Origin: Glycine soja
Taxonomy: Eukaryota > Streptophyta > Magnoliopsida > Fabales > Fabaceae
Reading direction: 5' to 3'
DNA: 64,000 bases
Assembly (NCBI RefSeq): GCF_004193775.1
Contig: NC_041011.1
Coordinates: 41,237,167 to 41,301,166 of the forward strand
A program made the translations under genes and the position numbers. Position 1 is the stretch's first letter; the number at the start of each line of letters is the position of its first letter. Shown piece after piece: positions 1 through 16,235 of the stretch. The notes under the pieces are model-generated. The model saw only the letters and a program-made list of their open reading frames with translations, was not told where the DNA came from and did not search any database.

Positions 1-1669
1 GGCAAGAAATGTTAATATAAGAGGTGATTCAGAATTAGTGTTGAGGCAATTAACACAAGAATACAAATGTGTTAATGAACACTTAGCAAAATATTTTGTT
101 ATAGCAAGTTCTCTTCTGAATCATTTCGATTATATTAACATTGAGCATGTACCTCGACAAGAAAACCGAGAAGCAAATGATTTAGCCCAAATAGCTTCAG
201 GGTACAAAATGTCGAAGGAAAAGTTAACTCAGTTGATCGAAATAAAAGATAAACTGGTGTTACCAGAGCCATTAAGCACTAAATTGCCAATGCCAAAACT
301 TGTGGGGGCAAGTATACCACAAAATAATGAAGATGAAAGTATGAATGATCTTCAGGAAAAAATTCAAATTTTGGCCATTGACAATATGTTAGATAATGAT
401 TGGAGAAAGTCCATTATTGAATATTTGGAAAATCCAATAGGCAATGTGGCTCGAAAGATTAAATATAGGGCCTTAAATTACGTGATTATGGGAAATGATT
501 TGTTTAAAAAGACTGCAGAAGGAGTGTTGTTAAAATGTCTAAATGAATCAGAAGCATACTTAGCAGTTTCCCATGTTCACAGTGGGGCTTGTGGATCACA
601 TCAAGCAGGCCATAAAATGAAATGGCTTTTATTTCGACAAGGTTTGTATTGGCCTTCGATGTTAAAAGACTGCATAGAATTTGCTAAAGGCTGTCAGGAA
701 TGCCAAAAGCATGCAGGGATACAGCATGTACCTGCTAGTGAGTTACATTCCATAATCAAACCTTGGCCTTTCAGAGGATGGGCTTTGGACCTAATTGGTG
801 AAATCAAGCCTGCCTCTTCGAAGAACCAGCGTTATATTATAGTTGGTATCGATTACTTTACAAAATGGATCGAAGCAGTCCCTTTGCCAAATGTTGATCA
901 GGAAGCAGTAATTAGTTTCATTCAAAATTATATTATTTATAGGTTTGGTATTCCCGAAACAATTACCACTGATCAAGGTTCAGTTTTTACTGGACGAAAA
1001 ATGAAAGAATTTGCCCAAAAAACTGGCTTTCGATTATTAACCTCGACACCATATTATGCGCAAGCAAATGGTCAGGTCGAAGCAGCCAATAAGATTGTAA
1101 TCAACTTGATTAAAAAACACATTGCCCAAAAGCCAAGAAATTGGAATAAAACGTTAGATCAAGTTCTATGGGCATGTAGAAATTCTCCTAAGGAATCAAC
1201 TAATACTACCCCATTTCGACTGACTTATGGGCACGATGCTATACTTCCGGTCGAAATACATTTGCAATCAGCTAGAGTACAAAAACAAATGGACATTCCG
1301 ATCGACCATTATTGGAAAATGATGTCAGATGAGTTAGTTGATTTAGACGAGGAGAGATTAAGAGCATTAGAAGTCTTGACTAAACAAAAAGAAAGAGTTG
1401 CTAAAGCTTATAATAAGAAAGTGAAGTCGAAAACTTTTAATGTTGGAGATTTAGTTTGGAAGGTTATCCTGCCCATGGATAGTAAGGATCGAGCTTTGGG
1501 CAAATGGTCCCCAAATTGGGAAGGACCGTTTAAAATAATTCAGATCTATTCGAATGGTGCTTATGAATTAGAGGAATTAACCCCTCAGAAACGTACTTTG
1601 AGTATAAATGGTAAATATTTGAAAAAATATAAACCAACATTGCTCGAAGTTAAAATAAGCATAGAATAG
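1..1669 (+). CDS. Pol polyprotein C-terminal part: archaeal-type RNase H end and integrase (copy L)
   Basis: The reading frame is open from base 1, so the gene continues leftwards; no start codon is expected here. First comes the end of the second RNase H (RGDSELV and the PRQENREAND region, about 20-190). A linker follows, then an HHCC zinc-binding integrase N-terminus with C-x2-C near 700. The D,D,E integrase core has D near 788, D near 971 in TDQGSVF, and E near 1079 in ANGQVEAANK. The C-terminal part is basic and ends IKEG-free at a TAG/TAA-type stop at 1669. About 24 of 543 residues differ from copy R by my count, with no stop or frameshift, so this part of pol is intact. It ends 124 bp before the stop codon of the antisense gene on the other strand. 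Confidence 0.93.
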   Translation, partial: ARNVNIRGDSELVLRQLTQEYKCVNEHLAKYFVIASSLLNHFDYINIEHVPRQENREANDLAQIASGYKMSKEKLTQLIEIKDKLVLPEPLSTKLPMPKLVGASIPQNNEDESMNDLQEKIQILAIDNMLDNDWRKSIIEYLENPIGNVARKIKYRALNYVIMGNDLFKKTAEGVLLKCLNESEAYLAVSHVHSGACGSHQAGHKMKWLLFRQGLYWPSMLKDCIEFAKGCQECQKHAGIQHVPASELHSIIKPWPFRGWALDLIGEIKPASSKNQRYIIVGIDYFTKWIEAVPLPNVDQEAVISFIQNYIIYRFGIPETITTDQGSVFTGRKMKEFAQKTGFRLLTSTPYYAQANGQVEAANKIVINLIKKHIAQKPRNWNKTLDQVLWACRNSPKESTNTTPFRLTYGHDAILPVEIHLQSARVQKQMDIPIDHYWKMMSDELVDLDEERLRALEVLTKQKERVAKAYNKKVKSKTFNVGDLVWKVILPMDSKDRALGKWSPNWEGPFKIIQIYSNGAYELEELTPQKRTLSINGKYLKKYKPTLLEVKISIE

Positions 1670-1793
1670 ACAGAAATAATGGAAACATAAAAATGGCGAT
1701 AACAGTAAAATTGCCACAAAAGGGCATGTGTCAATATTACATCAAAAGTAGAATCGAAATACAGAATTCGAAATAAAGAAATTATAAATTCTA

Positions 1794-5358
<3,565 letters not shown>

Positions 5359-5532
5359 TCAGAGATTCGGTGAGTTTGATGATGAGAGGAATAACGATTA
5401 TCTGGAAATAGGAAGGTTTCGCCGGAAATAATGGAAGCAAGGAAGAAGAAGAAGGGTTTCAGAAGCAGAGAAGAAGAAGGGTTTCGGGGTTTAGGAAGCA
5501 AAGAAGATGAAGGGGTTTCTCTGAGGTTTTTT

Positions 5533-5650
5533 GGTGCTATTTATGGAGGTTTTACTTTAAAAAAGGGAAAATAATATAATAAGAATCAAGGGTCAGAAAT
5601 CAATCACATCAGATTTCCCTTTTTACTCCCCAGCGTGACACGTGTCCCAC
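5533..5650 (-). promoter_or_regulatory. Candidate promoter of the antisense gene (copy L)
   Basis: On the - strand, a TATA-like CCATAAATAG lies at 5546-5537, about 280 nt before the MSQGQ start. About 95 bp further upstream is the 10-bp palindrome GACACGTGTC (5637-5646), which holds a G-box/ABRE core CACGTG. Both motifs recur at the matching places in copy R. The promoter role is inferred from position and conservation. Confidence 0.5.
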
Positions 5651-5810
5651 TCTACCTAGAAAGGTGGAATTAATGATGGGTAATGGAGATCGAGGCGACG
5701 GTTACACAGTGAACGTGCGATCGTGACGACATTTCAGGAAAGCTGGTAGAAGAAGAGAAAAAATGTCAACTTCTCATCTTCCTTCGATCTCGAATCGAAG
5801 CAGACATTTT

Positions 5811-5822
5811 TTGGGGGCAATT
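5811..5822 (+). other. Polypurine tract of copy L
   Basis: The stretch TTGGGGGCAATT directly precedes the 3' LTR and is the same in copy R. It is the expected plus-strand priming site. Confidence 0.7.
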
Positions 5823-6757
5823 TGTTAGCCCATATTTTCGACGGGCTAAAATATGCTCTAAGTATGCATGGGATATCGTCTCGAGGTTCGAAGCGTATTA
5901 CAGAGCAAGAGTATGGTCAGGACCTGCTCGAATCGAAAAGAGAGGAGAGTCTTTAAGAAGGAATTCCCAGGTTCAAAGGAGTATTTACGAAGTACAAAGC
6001 TAAGACAAGAAAGAGGACTTCGAGTTATTGGGCAATTCGAACTGGTGTATGGACGAGTCGAAGTCGAGGCAGCAAGAGTTCTGGACTTAGCGTAATTTCT
6101 GAACAAATCTTCACCGAATCAGTTCGATCTCGAGCAATGTGGATAACCGTTCTAAGGAGCAGTTATGTGCATGTGAAATGTACGTGGCAGGACACTTGGC
6201 ATTAGGATAGTGTTCGACCGTTAGGGCAGTTTATTTTCGAATGCCTATATATAGCAATTTTTAGTTAGATTTCAAGGTCGCAAATCATTTCTACAGAATC
6301 CTTACACTCAAAGTACCCAGCGCAGAGAGAAACGAGTACACAAGGAGAATGTATGTTTGTTTGTGAACCATTTTAAATTTCTGTAAACTTTACGTTTCGA
6401 ATGCAATGCAATTTACGCTTCACTTTAGAATTCCTCTTTTAAATGGTTCATTCGATCGAGTGAACTAACTGCTCCTTTACATTCTGCAATTTTCCTCCCT
6501 TGTTAATTTACTTCCAGCATTTCGATTCTGTCAAAGAATTTTCCTTTCCTTGCCTAGTTATTTCCAGCATTTCGATTTCTGTTAAACAATTTTACTTTCT
6601 GCAAATTTCGAACCAGTGAGTGTTTGTTGCAATGATGAACATTAACGGTTTTATGTTTAAAGCAAACACGCAAATGACATGCTCCTGAGATTCACTAGTT
6701 GGTCTCGCAAGCAATTAACTTAGACTAGCGGTTGTTTACCAAATTCCAGTGTAAACA
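5823..6757 (+). repeat. 3' LTR of copy L (935 bp)
   Basis: It begins TGTTAGCCCATATTTTCG and ends GTGTAAACA, so it is TG...CA bounded. The U3 TATA box TATATATA lies near 6246-6253. It is 88 bp longer than the LTRs of copy R. Much of the extra length is a segment near 5865-5925 (around ATGGGATATCGTCTCGAGG) that copy R lacks. This marks a different LTR subfamily despite closely related coding regions. Confidence 0.9.
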
Positions 6758-8520
6758 GGGAGAAACTGCTGTTGTGAAAAAGATTCTAAGGTTAATGTCT
6801 CCCAAGTTCAATTATGCTGTGTGCTTCATTGAATAATCCAAGCATATAACTTTAAGTACTGTATCAATCAATGAATTGCAGAGCAGTTTACTTGTGCATG
6901 ACCAATACATAAGTTACAATGTTGAAGAAAATCTGCTTTGAAGGTGATTCATGAACACCAATCTACAGGACGAGGCAAGGACGAAGGTTGGAAGTTACAG
7001 AGGTAGACAAAGCTTCAACAAACAAACGGTAGAATGCTATTCTCGTCATGAGCTTGGGCATTTTCACCAGGAATGTCCAGCTAAGCAAGAAGGAGAGGCT
7101 AACTATACAGGAAGTCAAGAACAGGTGTTATTAATGGCATGTTGAAGAAAAAGTGGTCCATTCAACATATGTATGGTTTCTTGACTCAGGTTGTAGTAAT
7201 CATATGTGCGGAATAATTGAGTATTTTGATGTCACATTCATAGATTCAGTAAAGCTTGACATTCAACAATAACTACAATACGGTGGTTAATGGGAAAGGC
7301 AACATCAGGGTGGAGATGAATATCAGCATCATCACATAAGCCTTTTATGTGTCAGAATGGAAGAACAATCTACAGAGTTTTAGACCATTGCAAGAGAAGG
7401 TACTGACAGTAATGTTTCAGCACAGGCAATATAAAGTGTATCATCCTGAGAAAGACTTGATTATGAAATAAAATATGTCTGCAAATCAGTTGTTTATTTT
7501 ATATGCTCTATCTTTGCTTATAGCTCCTACTTGTTTCAACACATTTACTACTTTACAGTTGAGCTTTAAAGTCTTGCACACATTGGGCAGAAAAAAATGG
7601 TGGATGGTTTGTCATTGCTGGAATCTTCCTCAAAGCTATGCAAGGATTGCCTTGTGGGAAGCAACATAGATATCCATTTTTAATAAAAGCACTTGGGAGA
7701 GCTTCACGAATGCTGCAATTGGTTCATGTTGAAATATGTGAGCTGATTAAGCCAACCACCAATAGTAAAAAAAGGCATTACAGTTGGTTATAGCATAAAA
7801 ACATGTTTTTCTTTTTTTTTTTTTTACAGAAAAATCAGAATCCTTTGCTATTTTTATGAGATTCACGATGCACGTTGAGAAAGCAACAAATTCTTCACTA
7901 AAAACCTAAAATACAATTCGTGGGGGAGAGTTTGCATCAGATGAATTTGATAGTTTCTGTGATGAACATAGAATACGGAGTCAACTAATTAACAACAACA
8001 TATTAGCCAATTGCCACAACATAACGGAGTAATAGATAAAAGGAATTGAACCATTAATCGCAGTATCCTATCTGTAAAGAACAGCCAGGAACGTTTTGGC
8101 CGGAAGCAGTAAATTGATGTCTTGAATCACAACCCAACATTGGCTGTGAAAGATAAGACACTTAAATTAAAGAAGCTTGGAGAGGACTCAAGCATTTAGT
8201 TCATTATTTCAAAATCTTTGGTCGGATGGCTTTATGTTAATGTGCATGACAATACAAGGATTATGCTAGATGGGAAGAATTAAAGAGTGTTTTACTTGGA
8301 GTTATTGAGGAGTCGAAAAATTATAGGATTTATAACTCAATTTCAACAAGGATTATAATCAGTATGGATGCAGTATTTGAAGAAAATGAAAAGTGGGAGT
8401 GAGATAAGAAATATGAAGCATAAATTTTGCATGAACTCGAGTGGAAAGAAAATGAAAAGGAGGAAGCTGAAAAACATTTGGAAGAAGTAAATACTATCAA
8501 TGCAGAATTATAAGAAACCT
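6758..8520 (+). pseudogene. Degenerate Ty1/copia polyprotein fragment: gag to integrase C-terminus
   Basis: Translations in shifting frames follow the copia order. From 6770 there is the gag C-terminus (KILRLMSPKFNYAVCFIE-like). A decayed zinc knuckle CYSRHELGHFHQEC lies at 7035-7078, and the protease motif WFLDSGCSNHMCG near 7165. The pre-integrase/integrase start (GKQHRYPF, LVHVEICELIKPT) lies at 7655-7760, and integrase core pieces (GGEFASDEFDSFC) near 7925. The FGRMALCNVHD and SVFLGVIEESKNYRIY-like pieces lie near 8210-8330, and IISMDAVFEE near 8360. Reverse transcriptase and RNase H are absent. Many stops and frameshifts make it dead. Its upstream gag half was displaced by the gypsy insertion ending at 6757. 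Confidence 0.85.
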
Positions 8521-10020
8521 CTCCTACGAATGAACAATTTTGTGGTCTTCATTCTTATAAACAAAACAGTGAATTCATTCTCTCAAAAACTTACGTAGTT
8601 TTTTTTAAACAAAATTAGGACATATATATTTCACACTCTCAATAGAGTGATGTATAAATTGTTATATTTAGTTAAAGATTATTTCATGAATTAATGAATA
8701 AAATCTTATTATATAACATATTTAATAATTAATTAAGATATAAACTATATCTTTACTATTATTAAAATTTCAATAATTTAATTAATAATTTTTTGTCTAC
8801 CAACAACTTCTTAGTAGTCGTAATAACTAAACATAGGAAATACATTATATAAAGTGACAAAAAAAGTACACGTGTCGGTATAATAATAAACACCAATTTC
8901 ATAGAATGTAAATGTAATTACTTGCAACTTCAAGATTCATTAATAACCTAAGCTTAAATAGCATGTAGGTTAAAAACAATGACGGATTGGACCCAGTTTC
9001 TTTTAAAAGTGTGATGCGTTGTACGCCACTTTCATTTCATATCCTTTTTTTTATATCATTCTTTATGAACAAAGATTAATTTCCATTTAAGGTGTAGTAT
9101 TTTATGAACATATTTGTAGAAGTTCATTGATACGTGTCATTAAGCTGATGTAAATAAGATTTCGATCCTTTAGTAGATAGTAAAGTCCTTTAAAAAAAAG
9201 TAGACACTGTAGGAGTAAAGTAAAATCCACTATTGTGTCCTTAATATTGAGTTAAACCTTAGAACTTCAATCATCAAATGCTAATTCCCTAGATACTCCA
9301 AAAAAAAAAAAAAACACGTTATCGTGCAAACTTGAATCTACTTGGGGGTTCACATAGTGAATTCGGTTCAAAATCTATATCAAGAGAAGAAAAAAAGGGT
9401 GCACGCGTGCGCGTGTACGTAACAAGCACGATTGTCGTTTGTCCTTCTTTCTTTTATTGCCTGCTTATTTGTCTTCCTACGTTTATGTTTTGAGTCAGCT
9501 CGTCTCTCTTAATCTCTTATAGTAGTATTTTTTTTCAAGTCAATATCTAATATTTTTTTGTATACTATGTGATAAAAAGAGAAAATTTATTTATATAATA
9601 ACCTCATACAAAATTTGTTCATAATTTAAAAAGGAAATGGAAAAAAATTGAGAAAACTATAATTTTTTTAACAATATGATAAAATGAAATAAAATTTATT
9701 GAATAAAATTTAATTAGAATATATCTTATAGAAATTATTTTATAACGCATTAAAGTTGATTTAGCGGTAAGATCTAAATTAGATAAATTTATGAGGACTT
9801 ACATAAAAAATATTTTATATATTATTATCTAATAAGAGTATATATAATAATTTTTATGTGAATATTTAAAAATCGCACTTAAAATAATTTATAATATAAA
9901 AAATAATTAGAATCAGATTTAATGAAAATGAATTTTTTAATGTATATGTATGGTTATTACTCTTAATAAAAGGCAAAGCGCACTCAGCGCGTTGTCTTGT
10001 GTTCTCCGTGAGTGGTCAGA
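8521..10020. other. AT-rich intergenic stretch
   Basis: I see no gene here. It holds A- and T-runs (for example about 14 A at 9301-9314) and one GC-rich alternating patch, GCACGCGTGCGCGTGTACGT, at 9401-9420. The right end is the distal upstream region of the bHLH gene. Confidence 0.6.
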
Positions 10021-10059
10021 AGAACTGAGACGAAGCAAAAGCTGAAAAGCTTATACTGC

Positions 10060-10353
10060 TGCGAAATATAAAGACCCATCCAAAAGCACTATACGAAATC
10101 CAATCCCACCACTCTCTTTTTCTTCTTCCTTTTTCTGCTCTCTCTCTCTCTCTCTCAGTTCTCAAATTCCACACGAGACGAGGACAAAAGAAAACATTCT
10201 AGGGAAGCGTAACCCAAAATTCCATTCCCAGCATTTTTAGAGACCAAAACAAAACAAAAGAAAGCAACAAGCTTCCTTGTTTTCCGCTCTTGGTGTCATA
10301 TCCCCTAAATGTAATTTTACACACTCGCTGGTTATAGGAAAAAGTTGAGATAG
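10060..10353 (+). promoter_or_regulatory. Core promoter and 5' UTR of the bHLH gene
   Basis: A TATA-like ATATAAAG lies at 10066-10073, which would place transcription start near 10100. A (CT)n microsatellite of about 20 bp at 10138-10157 would then lie in the 5' UTR, where CT repeats are common in plants. Assignment is by position only. Confidence 0.45.
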
Positions 10354-13300
10354 ATGGCAGGTAATAGCAGCTCGGAGGGGTTGGTCGATGATTTCTTCGA
10401 ACAGATCTTAGCAGTGCCTGAAGCTGCTGCTTTCAGAGGAGCTGCTGGGTTAATGCCTCTGGGCTTGAATTTGGAGCAAGCTGGCTTTCTAAGACACCAA
10501 CACCAAATTAACGTTGACGACGTTGTTCATGTTAATGTTGATGATGCCACCATTCACCACCATCACCTCACTCTCCACAATAACACCACCTCCTCATCAC
10601 CTTCTTCCACTGCACCAATCACCGTATGTACATATATTATGCTTCCTTCTCTTTAATCATATTACCATGCAGATCAGTGTGAGGACAAGAAATACAACCC
10701 TATTTGTTTTTTTTTTTTTTTCATTATAATTTAGTTTTCATGTTGTTTAATTTGTTGTCTGTTGCATGCAGCAGGATAGGGATTCGATGCATATGAGAGG
10801 CTTATTTTCCGCGTTTGGACAACTCCATACTCCTACTCTTGCTCACTCTATCCGCCCCACGCTGCCATCGCCTCCACCCCCTCGTCAGCCACAACTCCAC
10901 CTCCACCATCATAATAACCAACAGGTACTATTATTTATCGTTTTAACATCCATCTTTGAATGACAAATTATCACTACTATATTAACCTTAAAGTTGGATC
11001 ACTTTACAATGCATAAAGAAGAGATGCCTTTGGGTGTTTATTGAGTGCTTCATCCATGGCCGTTCATTCATTTCTTATTCTATATTAAATACTAATTTAC
11101 ACTACTAATATTTTATCATATGGTCGTATATTATATATGCCTTTCCTTTCTTTTTCTTTTTTCTAAAGCGAAAACTCAGTATTGGGTTTGGAGGCTTTAC
11201 TTTACAGTTTGACCCTTCTGCCTGTGGATGCGCTCATTCTGTTGATTTATAATTTCACTCCCTCAAGGCCAATATTCGCATTCGCAGAATCATTGGCTTT
11301 TTTTCTTCATTCCTATTTTAAAAATTCATAGATTTTGTTTTATACTCTCTTTTTTTTTATGTTATTATATTTTTTAAGTACCAAGTTTGTTGGATGTGTT
11401 TTGCAATTTTAGGAGCATATCGTTGCACTTTTTTTTCCCTCTTTACGAGCTACTCTCTTCTTTATTTTTTCCTCTACTGTTTTGGAGTTTTGCAATCAGC
11501 GATGGAGACTACTTATTAGTTATTGGTACTACTTTCCGCCAACGCGTTTTCTGTGCTTGTTTTCATTAATTGGTAGATTGTATACTTTTCACCACGCGTT
11601 TTCTTTGCTCGTTTTCATTGGTAGATTATATACTTTTAAAAAGAAATATATAATTAAAAAATTTACTTTGAATGAAAATATATAATTAAATTGAATGATG
11701 GTGTAAAAACTACATTTCAATCACACCACTGATCTCCAATGTTTCTCTTTATTGTTTATAAAAAAAAAAGTCATGCACATTTCTATTATGCAAATACAAC
11801 TTGTCAAATCTCAAGTAAGTATCGCTCTCGCCCCATGGCAGACGCAATAGGCGCGCAACACTGCAACAGCTGACTTCGTTTCAATTTCAACGACGCCCTT
11901 AACCAGGTGTGGGTGGGACCCGTATTTACATATTTCTATTTTGTTATTCAATGTAAAAGAATCATTTTGTATCTTTGAATCATTTTTTTCTTGGTGTCAT
12001 GATATCATATAAAATATAATAATTTTTGTTATTTTTACTATAATTGTAGAATTAATATGAATTTTTAGATTTTATTTGAACAGAAAAAAGAAACAAAATC
12101 TCTCTTTTTTTCTCAAATAATATTAAAAATAATTTTTTCTTATAAAAATGAAATTTTTAAGAGTTTTTTCCCCTAAAATTCAATCTTCACATATGAAAAA
12201 CTCTTACCAAGAATAATATTAGATTTGGTGGAGATTTTGCAATGGTAGCAAATGACTTCATTAATCAACGTTGCATATTGGATCCTTCATCTTGACTTTA
12301 ACGGTGGAACCCTAACCTAAATTCAACATTTAAACATTTTATTTTTTGAGAAACTGAAATAAAAAAGAAAAAAAAAATATTTTGAAAATTGATATTATTT
12401 AAATAAAAGTAGAATAACTCAATTTTTTTTAGTGAAGTCCACACAAGTCATGAAACACGGACACTCCAATGAAGGCTGATGTTTCCTACTCTTGTGGATT
12501 CGCACGAATCAAATACTCGTTGTGTACCTGTGCTGTGTTTATGCCCGTGTCAAGTATTATTTACGTGTGCATGCAGCATGCCTACAAAACCTCTTGGGAG
12601 AGAGTCGACCCCATGACCAGAGTCTAGCTCTCATCTACATTAAAAAGGATTAGTATATACAAATCATTGAAAACAATTTTTTATTTAATCAGTATCAGTC
12701 CCTCATATGGTAATGTTTGCACATAAATTGCTTACTATTTAAAAATAATAATAATGCTCAAAGTAATAATTTGGATATGGATGAATTATATTTGTGATGT
12801 TGTTTAGTTAATGATGAATCCCGTTGCAGCAGTTTCAGGGCCAACCAGCTGCAGCTCCAGCATCAATGGCTGCTATGCCACAACCACCTGGGATCCGCCC
12901 TCGTGTGAGAGCAAGAAGAGGACAAGCCACAGATCCCCACAGTATTGCTGAGCGGGTAATTAATTAAGGACATGTTTTTTTATAGATGTTAATTGATGTG
13001 TTTCTTCTCATTCATTTGTATTATATTGGATGTAGTTGCGTCGTGAAAGAATCGCAGAAAGAATGAAGGCATTGCAGGAATTAGTTCCCAGCATCAATAA
13101 GGTTCGTGGTTTTGCAATGCTATAACAATATTAACACTTTTGGCAAATGAATTTTGTTTACTTATATATTTATAAACACAATTTACATTTTCTATTAACT
13201 TGGAACTTATCATTTCTTTATGCTTCATAAGATACTTCCATTTATAAATAAACATCAAATTAAAACTTTTTAATAGTCTACACATGGGTGTTTATTTATC

Positions 13301-14548
13301 TATAAATTAAAGTCATCTATCCAGTACTTTCTTATAAAGTATTCAAAATAGTGGATTACATAGAGAAAGTAAATATACGGCTTAATTTGTAGGTAATGGA
13401 TCATCTACTGTTAAAAAATGTGCATTCTTTTGTGCTTAATATTATGAAATTGTGGTTGTAGACGGACAGAGCGGCGATGCTTGATGAAATTGTTGACTAT
13501 GTGAAGTTCCTAAGGCTCCAGGTTAAGGTATGAAAGCTCCTATTGCATGCGCATTCCTATTTCATTTCCTGAACTACTGAATCTATATTCCAAATTTCTT
13601 CCGATAGAAAAGTTATGTTGAACTTTCATTTGTGTCTTTTGAAATCAGGCATTATAAGACCTTTTACTGAATCTATTTTTTTGACTTAGTATACATGTTT
13701 GTTAGGCTTAATAGTTAATACCGTGAAATATCCATACTCACCTGTTAGTGCATGATAGACACATTTTGTCGTGTGTGATATATATTCCTATTGCAATGAG
13801 ATCTCAATTGAATAAGAGATCTCTACTAGATCTTTTTAACCTGCTTAATTTCTTTGTACCAATTATCAAAAGTAAATAGAGCCTTCTGTCCTTTTCATAT
13901 CACTAAATTTTGTTGGCATTTTCAAACAGGTCCTGAGCATGAGTAGACTGGGAGGAGCTGGTGCAGTTGCTCAGCTTGTTGCTGATGTTCCCCTTTCTGC
14001 AGTGGAGGTGATAAATACTCGAAAGATGTTTTGAAATGCTACTTTTTTTTTTCATACCCTTTTTATCATGTCAATCTACCTTTACTTTATTTTCATCAAG
14101 CACTGCACTACACTACACTTGAAAATTTTTGTACCACGGTACGTATCTAAACCGGGATATGATCACAGATTAAATCATAGCAATCCACTGCACAACACAT
14201 GTAAATTTGTGTTCTTTTGTTTTTTTATGATGTCTACTTTGCTTTAAATATTGTATGTGTGTATTCCATTTTGATTATTACATTGGTTATATACTTATAT
14301 AGTGATTCTATGAGCAGGGGGATCAGGACATAGAAGGTGTATCCAATGAGCAAGCCTGGGACAAGTGGTCCAATGATGGCACAGAACAACAGGTGGCTAA
14401 GCTTATGGAAGAAGATGTTGGAGCAGCTATGCAATTTCTTCAGTCCAAGGCACTTTGTATCATGCCAATATCTCTAGCCTCATCCATTTTCTGCATGCCT
14501 CAATCGGAAGCATCAACAGGCATCAAACCTGAATCTAACAGTCACTGA
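10354..14548 (+). CDS. bHLH transcription factor, UNE12/bHLH7-like (subfamily XI)
   Basis: Exons 10354-10623, 10772-10924, 12830-12955, 13036-13101, 13462-13527, 13930-14007 and 14318-14548 join in phase 0 to give 329 residues. The N-terminus ([15 protein letters not shown]) is typical of the group. It is followed by His- and Pro-rich low-complexity segments. The bHLH domain (about residues 176-227) spans exons 3-5. Its basic region [19 protein letters not shown] has the H-E-R residues for E-box/G-box binding. [12 protein letters not shown] and [19 protein letters not shown] form the helices. The conserved tail [20 protein letters not shown] follows. It should be a nuclear DNA-binding dimer; members act in fertilisation, root hair or defence programmes. 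Intron 2 is long (1905 bp). Exons 2 and 3 both begin at CAGCAG tandem acceptors. UNE12 versus bHLH7/59 cannot be separated by eye. Confidence 0.93.
11542..11637 (+). repeat. Imperfect tandem duplication in bHLH intron 2
   Basis: Units 11542-11589 and 11594-11637 both run from ACGCGTTTTCT to ATACTTTT, with small indels. No coding content. Confidence 0.7.
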
Positions 14549-16120
14549 TATTAGTGATAGAACCGAAACAAAATTAAAGTATCATGACAGACATTACATA
14601 ATTAAATTTCTTCATCCTTTATGACAAGGGTATTCTACTTTCTTGTATAATTTTCCTGATTGGAGGGAGAAGGATCTAGTCGGTGCAGCTGGTTCACTCT
14701 TCTCAAGTTTTGTCAAACAAGGAGTAATTGTTATTCCTATTAAGTAAAATCGGAGGAGCCCAGCAAATGTCTTTTTTCATGGTGAAGATCAATATTTTCA
14801 ATGGCCTAATTGATGTTTTTTCTTCCAAATATCTGTAGGTGGGGTTGGTGGTGGAAGACCAAAATATTTGTAGTGGAAGCTCTTTCCAAAGTTTTTTTAT
14901 TTTTAGTCAGTGGGAAGTGGGACCATTTAAAAGGAAAGGATGGGTACGCATGATGTATCGGGAGAAAACTTTAATACAAGTTGAATTAAAATATGGTTAG
15001 TTACCTTGTAAAGATGTTTTGGAAGCATCTGACAATTGGAAAAGCTAAAGATATTTTAAAATAATCGTACATTTTGAGTTTTGTTTGCTTCTAAAACAAG
15101 TGATCAATTCAATCAAAAAATTAGGTGAGAGATTACTGAACCGACTGCTTGCCGAGAAAGTGGAAAATGACAGTTTGTTAATTTACAAAACAAAACCTTA
15201 TCTTCTCAGTTCTTACTAATATATATTATATATATATATATATATATATTTAAAGTTATGCTCAATGATAGAATAGAATTGCTAGTTAATACTATTGGTT
15301 GTTCGATCACAAATTTGAAAAATACTTGAGATAAGAGCAAGAATTGAATGAGGTCGCTGGATCTCCACCGAAGTCGGTGGAAATTGGTGGATGAAAGCAA
15401 ATCACCATGGAGAACAGTGGCGGTGATGACCACCATAAAAATATTTTGGGGCTCTAATTAGTATGTTCAAGAGATTAGCATGTAAACGCTCTAATTATTG
15501 CAGACTTTCATCCGACTTCATAAGTTCAAGGATCAATAACTTGAGAAAGATTATAATATATCAATTGAGTTATTTTCTTGGTAAAATACAAAACTGCTTG
15601 CAAAATATTGTTTTGATTATAATTAATGGATTGTAACGTTTAAGTTTAATGATTATAGACTCATGGTATAAAGTAATTCGATCATAAATTACGTTGATAT
15701 TATTTTTTAAATAATTATCATATAAGTTAATAAATTTATGGTATATAATAGATTTTGATTAAATAAGGATAATGTAAAATAATTTAATTTTTTGCAGTTA
15801 GTTCAAACACATCCTAAATAATTGTGCAGTTATTGATTGTAACGACCCAGGATAATTAGTTCATTATGTCCTTAATCAGTTAGTTATTGAGTTAATGATC
15901 TTCATGACTTCATGAGAGTGGAATGTGTTTAAATATTTTGTTTTTGCCAGTAAAAAAAATATTTTTAAAAACACGGCATACTGCTACAGGCTACAGCCAC
16001 TGAGCCACACTTTCGGGTTCCTGGGCCTGAGGATACGAACTCTAGTGTTTGAGGTTGCTGGACCTTGGCTTTCTTTATGGAAGGCTTTTTGTTTTCTAGC
16101 CCAATGATGCATTCATAGTG
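14549..16120. other. 3' flank of bHLH gene and AT-rich spacer with a (TA)n run
   Basis: The first 300-400 bp are probably 3' UTR. A (TA)n microsatellite occupies about 15219-15249. I see no further gene. Confidence 0.55.
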
Positions 16121-16149
16121 TGTAGTTTACTATAATCCTTTGGGTTATT

Positions 16150-16235
16150 CTTCCTGCACCATTCAATTTTTTTCTACACCCAGCCAATTTTGTGAAATTT
16201 CCATTTTTCCCTTTTGTGTGTTGCATGTTCATTTG
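16150..16235 (-). repeat. Partial copy of the 16444-16687 foldback element
   Basis: ACCATTCAATTTTTTTCTAC, then CCAATTTTGTGAAATTTCCA and CCCTTTTGTGTGTTG, match the reverse complement of 16560-16612 with few changes. It is a decayed fragment about 250 bp from the complete copy. Confidence 0.65.

Noticed and set aside
9401..9420. Alternating purine-pyrimidine patch as Z-DNA or regulatory site
   Set aside because: Only 20 bp, not repeated, and no nearby gene start; no support beyond composition.
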